DNA from: Musa acuminata AAA Group
Lineage: Eukaryota; Streptophyta; Magnoliopsida; Zingiberales; Musaceae
Direction of reading: 5' to 3'
Assembly (NCBI RefSeq): GCF_036884655.1
Contig: NC_088340.1
Span: forward strand, 6,345,501 to 6,409,500
Length of the DNA stretch: 64,000 nucleotides
A program made the position numbers and the translations under genes. The number at the start of each line of letters is the position of its first letter. The first letter of the stretch is position 1. The notes below the pieces were generated by a model, which was not told the DNA's origin, made no database searches, and worked only from the letters and a program-made list of their open reading frames with translations. Shown here piece by piece: positions 13,001 through 28,000 of the stretch.

Positions 13001-16000
13001 TCCAACTTGTCATGTTGGTATGTGAGACATGTTTGCACAAAAAAAACCCCTTTCCAAAACGGTAAGGGTTCAGTGTATCTGTGTGTCCTCTGCCCGAATG
13101 TACATGTTCACACCTAAGTTATCCACTGAGGCATGTATAATGAGTCCAACTTGGTTTGTCGTGTCTTTCCTGCCATTGATCAATTGCTTAAACATTGTAT
13201 TTGTGGATCTATTTTATGTATCTCTTTAATTTTCTAGTGGAAGTGGAATTGCTCTTGATTCACGATCTCTGTAGCATTGAGTTGTAAGCCTGCCCAGACC
13301 CATTTCTTGCTCAAGACAAAGACTTACATTTTCAAGGCTTGCCCAGGCTGATAGTCCTACATGTCGAATTTTGAGGGTTCCCTCATTAAGATTATTTTAG
13401 AGAGAGAGCTTATGTTAGATATGATATTCTTCATTCCAATCCCAAATCGCGGCCAAAGGAGATGACACATCCAAAAGTGTAGAGAATGAATGACTATACT
13501 CATCTCTCTCTCCATAGAGAATGAACAAGTGTTATTTCCTTTTTCTTCTAAACTTTAAAATGTTCTTTTGTGATGTTATGCTTCTGACTTCTATGTTCAA
13601 CTAGATGACCCTTATTTCCTTGTTAATTTTCACCTGTATGCTTATTAAATATAAATGAATTTCGAGGTAATATCTTGTTTCTTCTAACAGTCAATATGAA
13701 AAAAATTTAATGCAATTTTAATATGGTGGTTTTGCAGGCAATTGGAACACATTGTTCTTGTGCATTATCGAGATGTGAATGAGGTGATTTTTCTAGCCTG
13801 CATTAATTACTCTATTAAATTATCATTTATCAGCTAATTCATTTATGTTTCTATCATAGTCCAACTTTTTGATTGTCGACCACATTCATTATTTTTCTTG
13901 CTTTTATATTCCCTCTCTTTTCTCTGGATATATACACATCTTTGGACATGACACACAAAAAGCATGCCAACTCGACAAATTTTAGGAAAATAGGACACAA
14001 CATGATAAAAACATGATGGCTCCACTAACCACTATGGTGATTAACAAATGCATATTTTTATACTTTATAATGAATTTATGCGCTAAAATATATATTTCTT
14101 TAGTAAGTTTATGATGATTATATATTTCACTTGTACATGGAAGTTTTTTTGCCACTAATCTAGATATTGTAGTCATAACAGTGTTGTTAAAAGGCACCCA
14201 GGTGCTCGGGCGAGGTGAGGCGTGGCCTGAGTGCCTTGCACAATGTCCGGGCATGACACTTCAGTGAAGCTCTATCCGGGCACTCGCTTGAGCCTAGGCG
14301 CCAGGCGCCTGGGGTTGAGTGTCCAGTTGAATGTGAAGAATCAAACCAGATTGTCAACTCTGGTTCAATTAAACAGTTAAATAGTATCTTAGTTCAGTCA
14401 AACCAAGCATAGTAAACAAAACCCCATCCCCCTACAACCCACCTAAGCACAGTAAACTCTAGACTATCATCGTCGCTCTGACCCATCTTTGGTCTGCCAT
14501 CGCTGCCTCCGTGAGCAGCTCCCTTCGCCGTCGATGGACAGGTTTGACGCTTCCTCTGTCATTGACGGATAGGTCCAAGGCTCCTGTCGTTGCAATTTTC
14601 ATGTTCCCTTCACTGTTGAGGGATAGGTCTGTGGCTTCCTATGTCACCGACGGACACATATGAAGCTTCCTTAGCCCCCGACATCATCGTCTGCAGCTTC
14701 CTTTGCTGTTGCTGCTGCCATTTGCAAGTTTCTCTGCCACTGCTATCGTCGTTCGTAGCTTCCTTCGTTGTCATTGTCGCCATCCAAAGGTTCCTTCGTC
14801 ACTGCTGTCCTCTCCTTCCCCACCTTTCACTGTCGGTAACTCCTCACCGCAGCTAGTTTTAACTTTTAAATAGTTTAAAACTGATATTAGTCCCTATTTA
14901 GAACTTTTAACCCTATTTAGAACTACTAATCCTATTTAGAACTACTAATCCCTATTTAGTATTGTTACTCGCTATTTAAAAATGTTATTAGTCCTTATTT
15001 GGCACTTTTAATCTCTATTTAGAACTGTTATTAGGGTTTTAGAAATAATGCAAGTGTTCAAAGTTATATTAATATCAATTTAATGTTGTATTTTTTATTT
15101 TTATTTTTTTGGTAAGTTGTATTTTTTTTATTTTTATAATCATATTTATCAATCATATTATCTATTTTTGTATTTTAATATTCTAGAGCGTCTCGTTTCG
15201 CTCGGACGGGCGTCTAGCGCTCGAGCATTTGGGATCTTGTCGAGCATTTTGGGATCTTGGTGTCTTTTGTCGCCTAACACTTTAAAAAACACTGGGTCAT
15301 ACTATCATAGTAAGTGCAATGCCCAAATTTCATGAATATTGCCACTGGTCAACATACCTAGTATCCTTATGGCTGTCAAATAATTGTTTTACACTAGCTT
15401 CATAAGTTAACATAATTATAGACAATACACTTGTTATGTCTTTTCAAGCATCTGATGTATATAGGGTTATATTTTGGCAAGTGTCACTATCATTTGCAAT
15501 GGCGGCAGAGAACAGCATTCATTAGAAGAGGGTACATGCCTCATAGACTGTTGTACTTCTTTAGTTAGATGTGCAACCAGGGTTGTATAAACTATGAAAA
15601 TTAGGTTATTCTTTCCTTTGATTTATTTCCATGTGTTTTATCACATAGCTTTTAAAATTTGGCCGAGTTGGTTTAGGTTCAGCAGAGAGCAAACTGATAT
15701 TACCCAAGAATCAGGTATTAGTTTGAAATTGGTCAAAGTGTCAGAAGGTAAGCTGGATTGACTGATTTTGTGGAAGAACAGGTGGTCCTCGTCTATGGCT
15801 GATTCCAGCTAAAATGTGTTAGAGAAGGAAGAAAAAAAATGAAGGAAATTAGTTGATTGTAGTGTACTATTGCCGTCGCCACCTCAGTTTCTACATACTC
15901 CAGTGTAGCTGCAGTTGCATTGCCTATGGATCTGAGAGAGAAGAGGTTTGCTTGAGGATCCAAACTTTGAAAGAGAAATCTTTCCTCTTTTTTGCGCTAT

Positions 16001-19000
16001 TCAAAGTTAAATAATTAGTTAAATTGAGTTTAGGAATTAGTGCTATAAGTTATATTTCTTGTGTTAGACTACTAATTCATAATATTTTGTCAATTATATG
16101 ACATGTTATATATTGATATTCTGGAATATTTAGTTATTTGATGATTTGTTATGTAATATACAAGATTATACATATTTTATATAATATACATGATTATACA
16201 TAATACATATAATATATAGCATATAAAATTTAAATATAATATTTTCTATAATAATATTAAATGTTTTTATTATTTTTGTAGAATATTTAAGATAATTTTT
16301 CTTGAATTATATTTTTATTTTTTTATGTTTGATGATTCTTCATTTAGTTAATTTTCAAATTCCCTCATTATGGTTCAACCTATACTAATTTTGTCACTGG
16401 CTGATCCTGATCTTGGTCCTGATTATGTCTCCGTGGTTCATGCCCCTACTACAATCTTAACAAATATGGTTTGCATTGCGTCAATGCTATTTTTCTTATT
16501 TTGGACTGCACATTTGCTGTATCATGTAACATTTGCAAGTATGTTTTTTGATGTATAAAAATCTTTCTATGTTGTCTTATTATGTGATGTATGCACAATA
16601 AAAAAAAATCCTTGTTAACATTTTATATGGCACATGAGTTCTGTCTCTGATATTGTATTGAAAATTATTTGTCTATGTTAACAGGCACATAATAATAATA
16701 ATAATTATTATTAAAAATATGCATCCTCTGCACCTGGCAATAATCCATGTTGTGCAGACTCTCAAATAAATGATGCAACTTTTACTCTTGTGTTAGTTTT
16801 ATTTGGAGTTGGAGAAAGGGAAAGGGCCACAACTGTTCTGTATTTGGTTTACATAATAAATGTTGTGACTATCTTTCTTTTCTCTAGGGAAGCAGGTCTA
16901 CCATTCCTCATTTGTTAAATACTGATGCAATGAGAATGAGTCACACAGATGGATCTCAAACCAGTTCTGCTGTTTGTTCTTATTTGGATCATCTTACTTT
17001 TCCAACCCAACCATCCTATGCAACAAGTGCCCATGCTGCTGATTGGAATCGCCAAGCTCCATCCTCTGAGTTTGAAGATGCAGAGTCTGGAGAGGAACAT
17101 AGTGAAGCTTCACTTGCAGATTCTTTATCTCATTCAGGAATTCATGTTGCCTCATCTGCAAACCATACTGGACAAGAAAACGTTGCTGGATGTAGTGGTT
17201 CCCTTGCTCATCTTCGTTCGAGCGATTCTATAGATACTGGAATCTTAGGTAGATTATTTGGTCCTTCATCTGCAAACCAAGTGCCATTGCAAAATCTTAT
17301 ATTAGGTGAAGACCAACAAAAAAATTGTGAAGTTTCTCAAGGAGCTGGTAGTACCTATTAGCTTCTTACCTTTACTCCACGTATTATTTTGCTGTTGTAT
17401 TTCACATCGTCATCATAATTAGATTATACACATGTATAAGTATATACATGTGGATACATACTGGTGCAGATGATTAAATGGAATATCAGTACTACTAGTA
17501 AAATTTATATTGGTTGTTCAAATTCCTTGGATTCCTTTAGCTTTATCTTCATCTCTTACTGTTCACCTAAATATGTTGATGTGTAGGTTCACTCGGTGGT
17601 GCTAGTTTTGATCATCATACTGCAGCATCCAAGATGCCTGAATTTTTTAACATAAGCCGAAAGGATTCTGGCATGCTGGAAGAGAATGTTTCCATTGAAC
17701 AAGCTAAATGGTCTGTTAACATGCCTAAAATATTTCCAAATACCACCTCTGAGGGCAATGAGGTAGTCAAATATGTTACTGATAGTGGCAATAGTATCTT
17801 AACTAGCGATCATCAAAAAACATCTATTGGAGAAGGCACAAAAGAGAATCAGGTATATGATCGAATTGTAAAATTTGCTGTTTGCATATTCTTTTTAATT
17901 TTGTTGCCCCTTTGTAGTCGAGGATTCTTAGTCATCACTTATGAAAATCCTAAGTTCTTGCTTCATACTTCATTATTTCTACTAGATTGTAAGTTCATAT
18001 TTAAAGTTTCTTTGGTGCTATAGTACTCTTAGCTTTACAAATAGATATTAAATGGATCTAAGGTGATTTTTAGCCCGAAATAACCATGCAAGGGTGCGAT
18101 GGGGTTTTCAATGTCATCGTTTATAATTGTACCAAATAGACATCTTAGTGGTTGGATTGCTTTTATACCACAATCTTTTAGATATTGCTAATATGCAATT
18201 CCAAGAAGCTAGGCGCTTATCATCTACCTTATGTTTATTTAGGAGGTTGCCACTTAAGCTTTTCCTGGAAGTCCTTATGAATTATATTTATAGCACTCAA
18301 GAAATACCTTATAATATTTCTTTGAAATTTGTGGTTTTGTGTTAAATTTGATTGCAAAGTTTTTCTTTTTCTCCAAAAAACCTGCTATCATGAAGTGATT
18401 GTTGTTAATTTGAACTCAAGTCAACACAAATGATGACTGACTTGCAATCCTTGATTGCAAAAGATGTCTTGAAAATTAATGAATTTTGTAAAGTATTGGT
18501 GGGTTATTAAACTACCAACACAATTGGCATGATAGTTCCAACTCCTTACCACTATCATTTTTGTCCTTTATCTTGAATTTTCTGTCTTGATCACAGATAT
18601 CGCTAGTTCCTTTATAAACCAAATTCCAACAAGTATGCTCCTGTTACATTCTATATTTATAGCTCATTTACATTTAGCTGAAATTTGCATTCTTTTTATA
18701 TGCTTGTAGATATTATGTTTGTTGCTTGTACATATAAAAACCTTTGTGTCCATGTGTCTGATTGGAATTGAGAATGTGCATCACATTGTGCAGGTTAAAG
18801 TGGAAAATTCTGAGAATATAAGCAACCTTGATCATGGACACTTGGTCAATATACCAGGCTATATGTTTCAGGTGCCCAATACTAATCTTTCTCAGAGCAC
18901 ACTGCAAACCATAAACAATGGCAGCTCTAAGGTGACCGTTGCTTCTGACCAACCTCTGAGTTATGAAGCACAAATTTTATATGGTTTAAAGAAGTCACTG

Positions 19001-22000
19001 GAGAATGAGGGAGATTTGAAGAAGTTAGACAGCTTTGGAAGATGGATGAGCAAAGAAATCGGTAAGGATTGTGATGACTCACTGATGGCTTCAGACTCTT
19101 GCAACTACTGGAATGCAATGGATGCTCAGAATGATGATAAGGAGGTATCAAGTCTTTCTTCCCATATGCAGTTGGATATGGATTCACTAGGACCATCTCT
19201 TTCCCAGGAACAGCTATTCACTATTCATGACTTCTCACCGGATTGGGCTTTTTCTGGCGTTGAAACAAAGGTATTATCTACTTTCTGTGCCAACAGAAAT
19301 AAGCCCAGAAAGCATCTGTCTTGCGATCTTTTTGTTCTTATTATGTGGGAGCACTTTTTTCAGATTCAGTTTATTACATCTCCATGGCTAACATCTTTTT
19401 ACAGGTTCTGATTGCAGGTACCTTTTTAGGTAGTTTACAGCCCAGGAGCATCAAATGGTCTTGTATGTTTGGTGAGTTTGAGGTGTCTGCTGAAGTTCTG
19501 ACGAGTAATGTGATTCGTTGTAAAGCCCCTTTACATACCCCTGGTCGGGTTCCATTTTATATTACATGCAGTAATAGGATAGCCTGTAGTGAGATTCGAG
19601 AATTCGAGTATCGTGAAAACTTTTCTAGCTTCTCTTCAGTGCCAGAAAGGGATTTAGAAGAAGTTAATCTTCAAGTGCGTTTTGCAAAGTTATTATCGAC
19701 TGGGTTAGACCGGAACTGGCTGGTCTGCTCTGTTGAAAACTGTGAAAAGTGCTTCCTTAAACAAAAACTGTTGTTAATGCTAAGGGATCAGGAAAATGAG
19801 TGGAATGTTATCGACAAAGACTCTAAGGCCTTTCACAGTGATCTCAGGATACCTAAGGATGGATTGATTCAGAAGTTATTGAAGGGTAAACTATATGAGT
19901 GGTTGCTGTGTAAAGTTCATGAAGAAGGTAAAGGACCTAATGTTTTGGATGAGAATGGTCAAGGGGCTATCCATCTGGCTGCAGCTCTTGGTTATGAATG
20001 GGCAATGAGTCCTATAGTCTGTGCTGGAGTCAGTCCAAGTTTCAGAGATGTAATCGGTAGGACCGGGCTCCATTGGGCTGCATACTTTGGCAGGTTTGTT
20101 TATCATGCTTCAGAACTGTTTAGTGCAGAAAAAGTTCAACATCAATCATATTATCTGTTTTTCGTGTTTGTTATGTAAACTGAAAATGAACATTTACTCT
20201 AGCAATAATTAAGCACGAGCAGTTCCAAAAGTCTTAAGTAGTTTTAACTTTTTACTATCAAAGCTTAATTGTGCCAGTTTGTGTGGAAGAAGAAATAAGT
20301 TCATGATGAAAATAAAGAGAATTAAGATGCACTTTTTGATATCATTGCTGCTGGGTGATTTGCCAGAAGAAATGCAGCTGACTATGGAGCAAATGTCATT
20401 TCCATTGTGACTTGTGGGTATGCAGAACAAGGATATCATGGATGTTATAGCATGTGCATGTTTGCAAGGGTGTAGGTAGAAGAAAGAAGGGGCAAGGAGG
20501 GTGTGGGCACCCTCTGAACTGGAAACTCCTACATGGGCCTTTCTTCTTCATTCTAGGTGTTAAACAAGGATAATGGTGCATATCTAAAACCAAAAGAAGA
20601 AAAACATTATGGAAACCATGATCTCTACTTAGTGGACACTATTTCTAGTAGGACTATGGATTTCAGTTTATTTTACTGATCACCTTCTATTTTGTACCAT
20701 CTGAAATCCCTTATGTAGAACCTTTTAATCTTATTCGATGGCTAAACTAAAGTAGTTATCCTAAGTCATTCTGGATCTACATAATCTGTTCTCATCTATT
20801 CTCTTTAGGCATTGGCTATTTTCAATTTGTAGGTTATATGATCTGATGTTTATAATGGCTTAGTGGAGTACTTTTAATTGGGTTAATTACTAATGTTGCA
20901 TTGTGACTCGTCTATTTTGTGTTACAGCCCTCCTACATGTATTTCTTTGCTCCACCTTTCTTTTTGTGCCCACAGATAGTCACATGTGAATGACGCATGC
21001 ATTGTGACTTTGCATGTCACATGTCTTACTGCTCATTCATTGACATGTTCTTGCACCACAATAATGGAAATATGGTTTTGAAATGATAACTTTAGCAAAT
21101 TAAGGTATTTCCCTTTTTGGTTTACATAGGTGCTGAAGTGCATGTAAAGCTTATATTACAATAGGTGCTGAAGTGTATGTACAGCTTATATTACAGTTGT
21201 GTCAATTCTACTAATGTGTCACTTGACCATCTTCAGTTCTCTCTCTATCTTTGTATGTTTTCCAATTTGCTGATGTTTAGTACATCAGCACACAACCTTA
21301 AGGTATTCTTGATGCATGCTTCTATCTCCTTCCCTCAGTCAAGGTTTTTTCTTGCCATGCATGCTTGGCACATACTACAGACCAGGGTTCACCATTTCGG
21401 GCACCGGACTCGTCTTGGAGATTTGTCAAGTCGGTATGTATCGATGTATATCGGTGTTTCTGAGAGGAAGAAAAAGAGGGAGAAGAGGAAGGGACGGTGG
21501 AGGAAGAAGGAAGAAAGTGGGAAGATCAGGAAGCAGCAGAGGAGTAAAAAGGAAAAAGAGGAAGAGGAAAGGAGACATTCTTGATAAGTGATTAGGGCAA
21601 ATATCTAGCGTGGTGATGTGCAGTGAGGTCGCAGCAAGTGGAGGTCGTCAGTAGTTGCCTGCGTGAGAAGCGTCGATTGCAGCATTAGTTGCATGGCGAT
21701 GTGCAACTTCCATCGCGACAAGCGGAGGTTGTGGTGGTGAGAAGTCGTAGTCGCTACATCAATCGCGTGAGAATCTGAGGTAGCACGGAAATGGGATTTA
21801 GGGTTTCCCACTTCCCTTCGATATGCTGGACCGAACCGGGATGGGTCCGCATATCGGTCAGTGCTCAGACCGGTATGTGTTGCCCTTTTCATACCAGTCC
21901 AGGCAAAACGGTGATCATTGCTACATACTATTATGTTTTAGTTATGCTAGCTTCTATGCTGACTCATGTGCACTCTTTAGGAATCTTTATTATCTACGCC

Positions 22001-25000
22001 ACTCTTTATGACTTGATTGTATGTAGATATATATACATCATACTCGACTCTTCAAATGATAGTGTTATTTTCTGTCTATTTACTCACAGATCCATCTTAA
22101 TCTCTGTATATAATTGTTTCACTTTAATATCCTTAATATTTCTGATGGGATTAATAATCTACATGCTTTTAGACAGACCAAAAAGTTTAATCCTAGCTGC
22201 ATGATCTGATAATAATATAAATGCTTATAGAAACTTGTGAAGAGATGGAACAGGCAAGGAGTCCTGATTTCTCTGCAGCTATCTGTTTCCAAAGATCTAA
22301 ATTTGGTATTGCAAATAGATTGCTGCATAATATTGTAGACGTGTCAATTTGAAGTTGAGGCAAATTATGGATAAGGACAGATGCTTGATCACCTTTTTTA
22401 CTTCTAGATATTGTTGTTAAATTGATTAGCAATATGACAACCGTTTACTTATTTTCAATCAAAGGTGTAATTCTTTGTAATATACTTTTCAGACTACTCC
22501 AACCAAGTTTATGATGCATTATATTTTACATTGCATCTTTTACTTGTAACCAACAGACTTAGTATTTATCTGTTTATTTTGTGCTGCCGTCACTTTTAGG
22601 TTCAAGAAGCTTTTTAGTTGGTGCTTCATTCCAAGAAGACAAGAACCTTATTTTGAATTTTTTTTGTCTTATTTAAAACATGCATTAAGTTGATAATTTA
22701 CCTTATTCTTTAAGCTCCATGCCTGGATTTTTAACTATGATTTAGTCATTGACTGATCAGAGAGGAGACAGTTGTTGAGTTAGTGAGGCTTGGAGCTGCT
22801 GCTGGTGCAGTTGAACACCCAACATCAAAAGTTCCTGCTGGTAAAACTGCTGCTGATTTAGCATCTAGTAGAGGACATAAAGGAATTGCTGGATACTTGG
22901 CCGAAGCAGATTTGACCAGCCATCTTTCTTCATTAACGGTAAAAGAAAGTGAGATGGGTAGACTTTCTGCAACTTTGGCTGCAGAAAAGGCCATCGAAAA
23001 TGTACAAGAGCAAAACACAGTTTCTCTAGATGGTGGAAACGGGGAACAATTATCTCTGAGAGGGTCTCTTGCTGCTGTAAGAAATTCAGCTCAAGCTGCT
23101 GCACGAATTCAAGCTGCGTTTAGGCTTCATTCTTTCCGCCAAAGAAAATTAACAGATAGCAAAGACAAAGATACTGAGATCTCAGTTGATTTGATGGTTC
23201 GGTCCTATCTGAACAAGTTCCCCAAGATAAATCACTACAATGAATCTTTGCATATGGCTGCTGTTAAAATACAACAAAAATATCGTGGATGGAAGGGTCG
23301 TAAAGAGTTCTTGAAAATCCGTGACCGAATTGTGAAAATCCAGGTAAGTTTTGTTTGAGTTTTTGGGTGCTTTTTTATTTGTGTTTATACTGTTTACTTC
23401 ATTGATGGAAATGTTTCCACGTTTTGTATGGTAGCTATATGTGTAAAATGCCTCCTTTCCCTGGTCTTTTTGAAACATGGGTATGGCGCTTACAACTTTA
23501 GTTACATGTTTTTAGCATTCTATGGAACATCAGATTTGAGCTTCTTGCAACTTGTGAATGAATTTTATCGGATATCATGAATCGTTGGTCATATACATAA
23601 GCCAGTTCATGAAAACAAAGCTTATTGCTATCTTTTCATTTTATGCTGAAATTCTTTATGGAACTAGAATATTTGATATCAACCAAAAGTCCTAGATTAC
23701 TAAACTTAAAGGTTCGTAGTTTTCTTGCATCCGACTTTCAAATAAAGGTTTATGAACACTAAGTTTTTCCAAACTCTTCTCTTCACTGGAACATTTGAGA
23801 AAATCCACGTGTTGACTTTACAAGTGATGCATTCTTCATTGCTGTGGTAATGCACTTTTCCAGCGGAATTAATTGTAATAAATCTCTAGGAATAAGATGG
23901 ATCGATGTGCTAACCCACTATTTGTACTTATAAGAAGGGAAAGCTCCACGATCTTCATGTAGGAAGCCTTTGGTTCTTTAGTGGAGAGCACTTTAGTTGG
24001 AGCTGTACGGTCCTTGGCCTCTTTGACATCCCCCTAGACGGAAGAAAATGTAAATGACTATTTTGTCATAGATGAGAAAGGAAGCAATTGGCAGATAATT
24101 GTCACTCTTGTGATGTATGGTTTAGCATCCCACTTTATTTTCAGTAGCTCTATTATCTTGTTTATTGAGGGTGCTGTCCACTAATGTAAGGGAAAGTGAT
24201 GTTTTGCTGGTAGTAATAGAAAGTACTGAGTCTCCATGCTTGAGAAGGTTGGCAGGAATCTCAATTCCTGATATTTAGAATGGAGTCCCCTGGTATTTAG
24301 AATCATATTTTCCTTCTATTCGACACCTACAACTTCTGTCCACTAATGTTTTCATTCATGAACAACCAGCCGTATACATTAATCTACACATTTAATAAAG
24401 TCTTCCTTTTATTATTATATATTTTTATTTATGTGTCATATACTGATATATATGATTCGGCTTATCATGTTGACTAGGCCTATCAGTCCATGGTTGGACT
24501 TCTATGTACTGGTATCGTGTGTTACTACACCAAAAAAGGATTGATAAATCAATTGAAATAAAAAAACCCTATTTCAGGATTTTTTATCCTAATTTATCGG
24601 TATATAAATTAAATTTAGGACATAAACAAGCATAAATAATCCTTTAGTTATCCATTCAACATGGTAGATTAAGCTCGTACAAAAAGTCAATACATGGTCA
24701 ATCTAAGCTATTTTTTCTCAAATACTTTGTTAGATCTTAATTTTTTTTATTAATCACTAATAAATCAAGAATACCAATATTCTTTACACCAATTGCATTA
24801 CCAAGAATTTTCAACAATTATAAAGAAAACAAAGAGATAAGTTGAAGACAAATTTCACGCAACTTCGGGTTTGAATTCCTCTTCATTATGTAAATCAATA
24901 GGTTGATTTTCCCTTTAAGTGGAATTCTTAAAAGGAAATTTTGGATTAGCCTCCACTTGAGTACATGCACTTGACCTTAATCTTTATGTAAGTTCCTTAG

Positions 25001-28000
25001 AACCATAAAACATTTTTTGTTTCATGCATTATATAGTCAAATTGCAAATTTTGTTTTTTTTTTGGACAAACCTCCTTGGTGCAGCCATTTACACAGTAGA
25101 GGAAAGGAAGAGGGCACAGTAGAAAGTACATTATGATTCTAAGGGTGTTGCCCATAATTGCCATGGATGGCAAGAAGAAATCCATGTATGTTTGCCCAAG
25201 TTTTAAAAATATTAATGTATACAATCCACTTGCTGTTTGCTGTATTTTTGTTCCATTTAAGGTTCTGGTCCTTGTACATGGACACAGATTCTTATCAAAA
25301 CATGGGAAAATATAATTTTATTTCCAACGATTTCATTTTCCCTATAACTCTAACTCCATGGCTAGATGTGCTTTTAGAGTTTCTCGGAACAATTATAAAA
25401 CATAAATCAATAAATCAGGATTTTCTGTTATAATATAATAAAAAAGCTTCATCTGCAAAAGGAATATTGAAGTCAGAATACTCAAAAATTCTCTCAAATA
25501 GCATGGAATAGACATCCATAGGGTTTCATGCTTTTGTGGTGTTTTCTAATAGGAAATATGTTTGTTGTATTTTCTTTGGGATATTATATGCTTTACACTA
25601 ACTAGTTTAAGAGCATAAGTCAGGGGCTCATCAGTTTTATTTCAGGCACACGTGAGGGGTCATCAAGTTCGCAAGCAGTATAAGAAGGTAGTGTGGTCTG
25701 TTAGCATTGTTGAAAAGGCTATCTTACGTTGGAGGCGCAAAGGAGCTGGATTACGGGGCTTTCGAGCTGAGAATACAACTATATGCATTGAGGGAAAGGT
25801 TGGGGCAACTGATGAATATGATTTTCTCCGTCTTGGTCGGAGACAGAAGGTTGCTAGTGTGGAGAAAGCTTTGGCAAGAGTACAGTCAATGGCACGCCAT
25901 CCAGAAGGCCGTGATCAGTACATGAGACTGGTGGCATGTTCTCGTAAATCAAAGGTATTTTGCAATTTTAACTTGAGTCTTGCTATTTACTGTTGTGCAT
26001 TGTGCAATCTAGGAATTTACTGCAGTTAATTCACAGTGTCCGCACAAGCACCACGTAGTTGATACTAGACATAGGTGATTAATTACCTGAGCAGTGAGTC
26101 TATTCTTCTTGACATTTTTATTCCAATGGATTGTATATTAAGATTTGTGTTATTCCAGTTTCTATATTTGATGTGCTTTCTTTATTTTAAATCATGATTA
26201 TTGTTTCTTTTGTAAATGCCAAGGAAACTCTTGAGATTTCTCATTAAATTTTCTTACTACAGCTAATATGCCATGTTTCTTTCTAGTTCCCAATTTTCTT
26301 TCTCGTATGTGATTGTTCATACATGGTTCTAATTTTCAATAAGCTCCAAGCAGAACTTATGATCAAATTGGTCACAGGTGGATATTGTCGGAATTTCTTA
26401 CTGTTTAGATTTATTTTCAGTTAATCAAGAATGAAATGGGTAACATGCCTTCCTAAAATGCAGAAAGTGGTGAGAGTGGCCTTCCTATACATGCTAAGTA
26501 GTGTTTTCCTTTTTATCTTTCCTGACTGATTCACCTATTCACATGTTCCACGATAATGCAGATGGTGGAAAATGATTTATAACTGAAAGGTAAAGTTGAG
26601 TTTAATAAGTTTAACAAGAGCATGCAAATATTTATGGTTTCTTGTTTCAATAATATTCTCCTAAATTAAGTCGAACATCTTCATTTTTTTTCCCATATGT
26701 ACAAGAAAATTTTGCAAAGTTCAGTTGATTGGAATTTGATGAAATTAAATAAAATTTTCTTCCTTGTACTTCTAAATTGAGTTGAATGTCAAAGTAGTTT
26801 AATCTTTTTCTATTTGTGCAAGAAAAATTGCAAAGTTAAATGAATTTGGAATTTGATAAAATTGAATGAAATTTGTAGTTTTTTTCTTTATTAATTTTGA
26901 TTGCAAAATTCTTAGCTTTACACACAATGGAGCCACTATATAGTTTTGGATAGGGTAAGGAGTCAGGAGTGCCCATTTGCATATCTTAATTTTTATGATT
27001 TCACCTTGGTTAAATTTGAACAGATAAGAAATCTTTTGTCAGGAATCATTGCTTTTTATTGTTCATTTTAAGTTGCCCTATGCTTTGCTTCTCTAAATAG
27101 GTTCAATTGCAACCGTTGAATTATTTTTGTACAATGATATTATATCTATGATACAGGGGTTGTAATCTACAGCTATGATACACTGTTTAGTACTGCAATT
27201 GAGTTGCGGATGAGTTGGATGGATGCGGGTCTAGGTTAGGGTGCCACCATCAATATCAGAAGAGATGGTAGAATAAGTAGTCCTAGTGGGAAAAGATTAC
27301 TTGTGGACAATGTTTTTAACAGCACTAGGCCTCAAAACGCTCGAGGCGTTAGGCACCCGCCCAAGCGACGCAAGGCGCTCCCAAATATTATAATTAAAAT
27401 AATATGCGACTAAATAGAAATATGCTAAACAGGTTTATAGAGACATGTTAGAATTAAACTGCTCCAAAAGCATCGTGTTAACCAGGAATGTTTTGTTGCT
27501 CTAAGACATCATCAAGTAAAAGCTAAGGGAGTTTCATGTATAAATCAAAGTGCATATTGCCTATGGTGTTGTAGATACAACAAATATATTTAAACTACTC
27601 CAAACGAGTTGTTGCTCGTCTGTTTGCAGTTTAATTAACAGGGGAATGGATGAAGCAATTTAACTAACAGGAAGGTGGGGGAAGTAGAGGGTGGAGAATG
27701 AAACTGCAGCTAGGAATGAATGAAGCTACAGCGGAGTATGAAGGCAGCATATGACGTTGTCGATGACAGTGGATGGAGCTGCAACGTTGGAGGGAGCGTG
27801 CTAAGGCCCAAACGAAGGCGATGGAAAAGGTTGTCGGCGGCGGCAGACATAGCTACTATAGCAGCAGACAGAGGTATAATGGTGGACAAGGTTTAGGGTT
27901 TAGCCGAGCTGTAGCGGCGAACCAGATTGGATGAGGTTGCCGATGGCGACGGGTAGAGCGAACAAAGGTGATAGATGTAAGGTTTCATTTCACCTTTGTT

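Noticed and set aside
13982..14254. 90-residue minus-strand frame near 14 kb
   Set aside because: It straddles the end of a hAT-like insertion in an intron and has no family resemblance.
19321..20178. 285-residue open frame as an independent gene
   Set aside because: It is CAMTA exon 9 with intron sequence read through at both ends. Proper borders are 19405 and 20093.
21165..21591. 139- and 91-residue Lys/Arg/Glu-rich frames in CAMTA intron 9
   Set aside because: Translation of a purine-rich low-complexity tract in a repeat insertion, not a gene.
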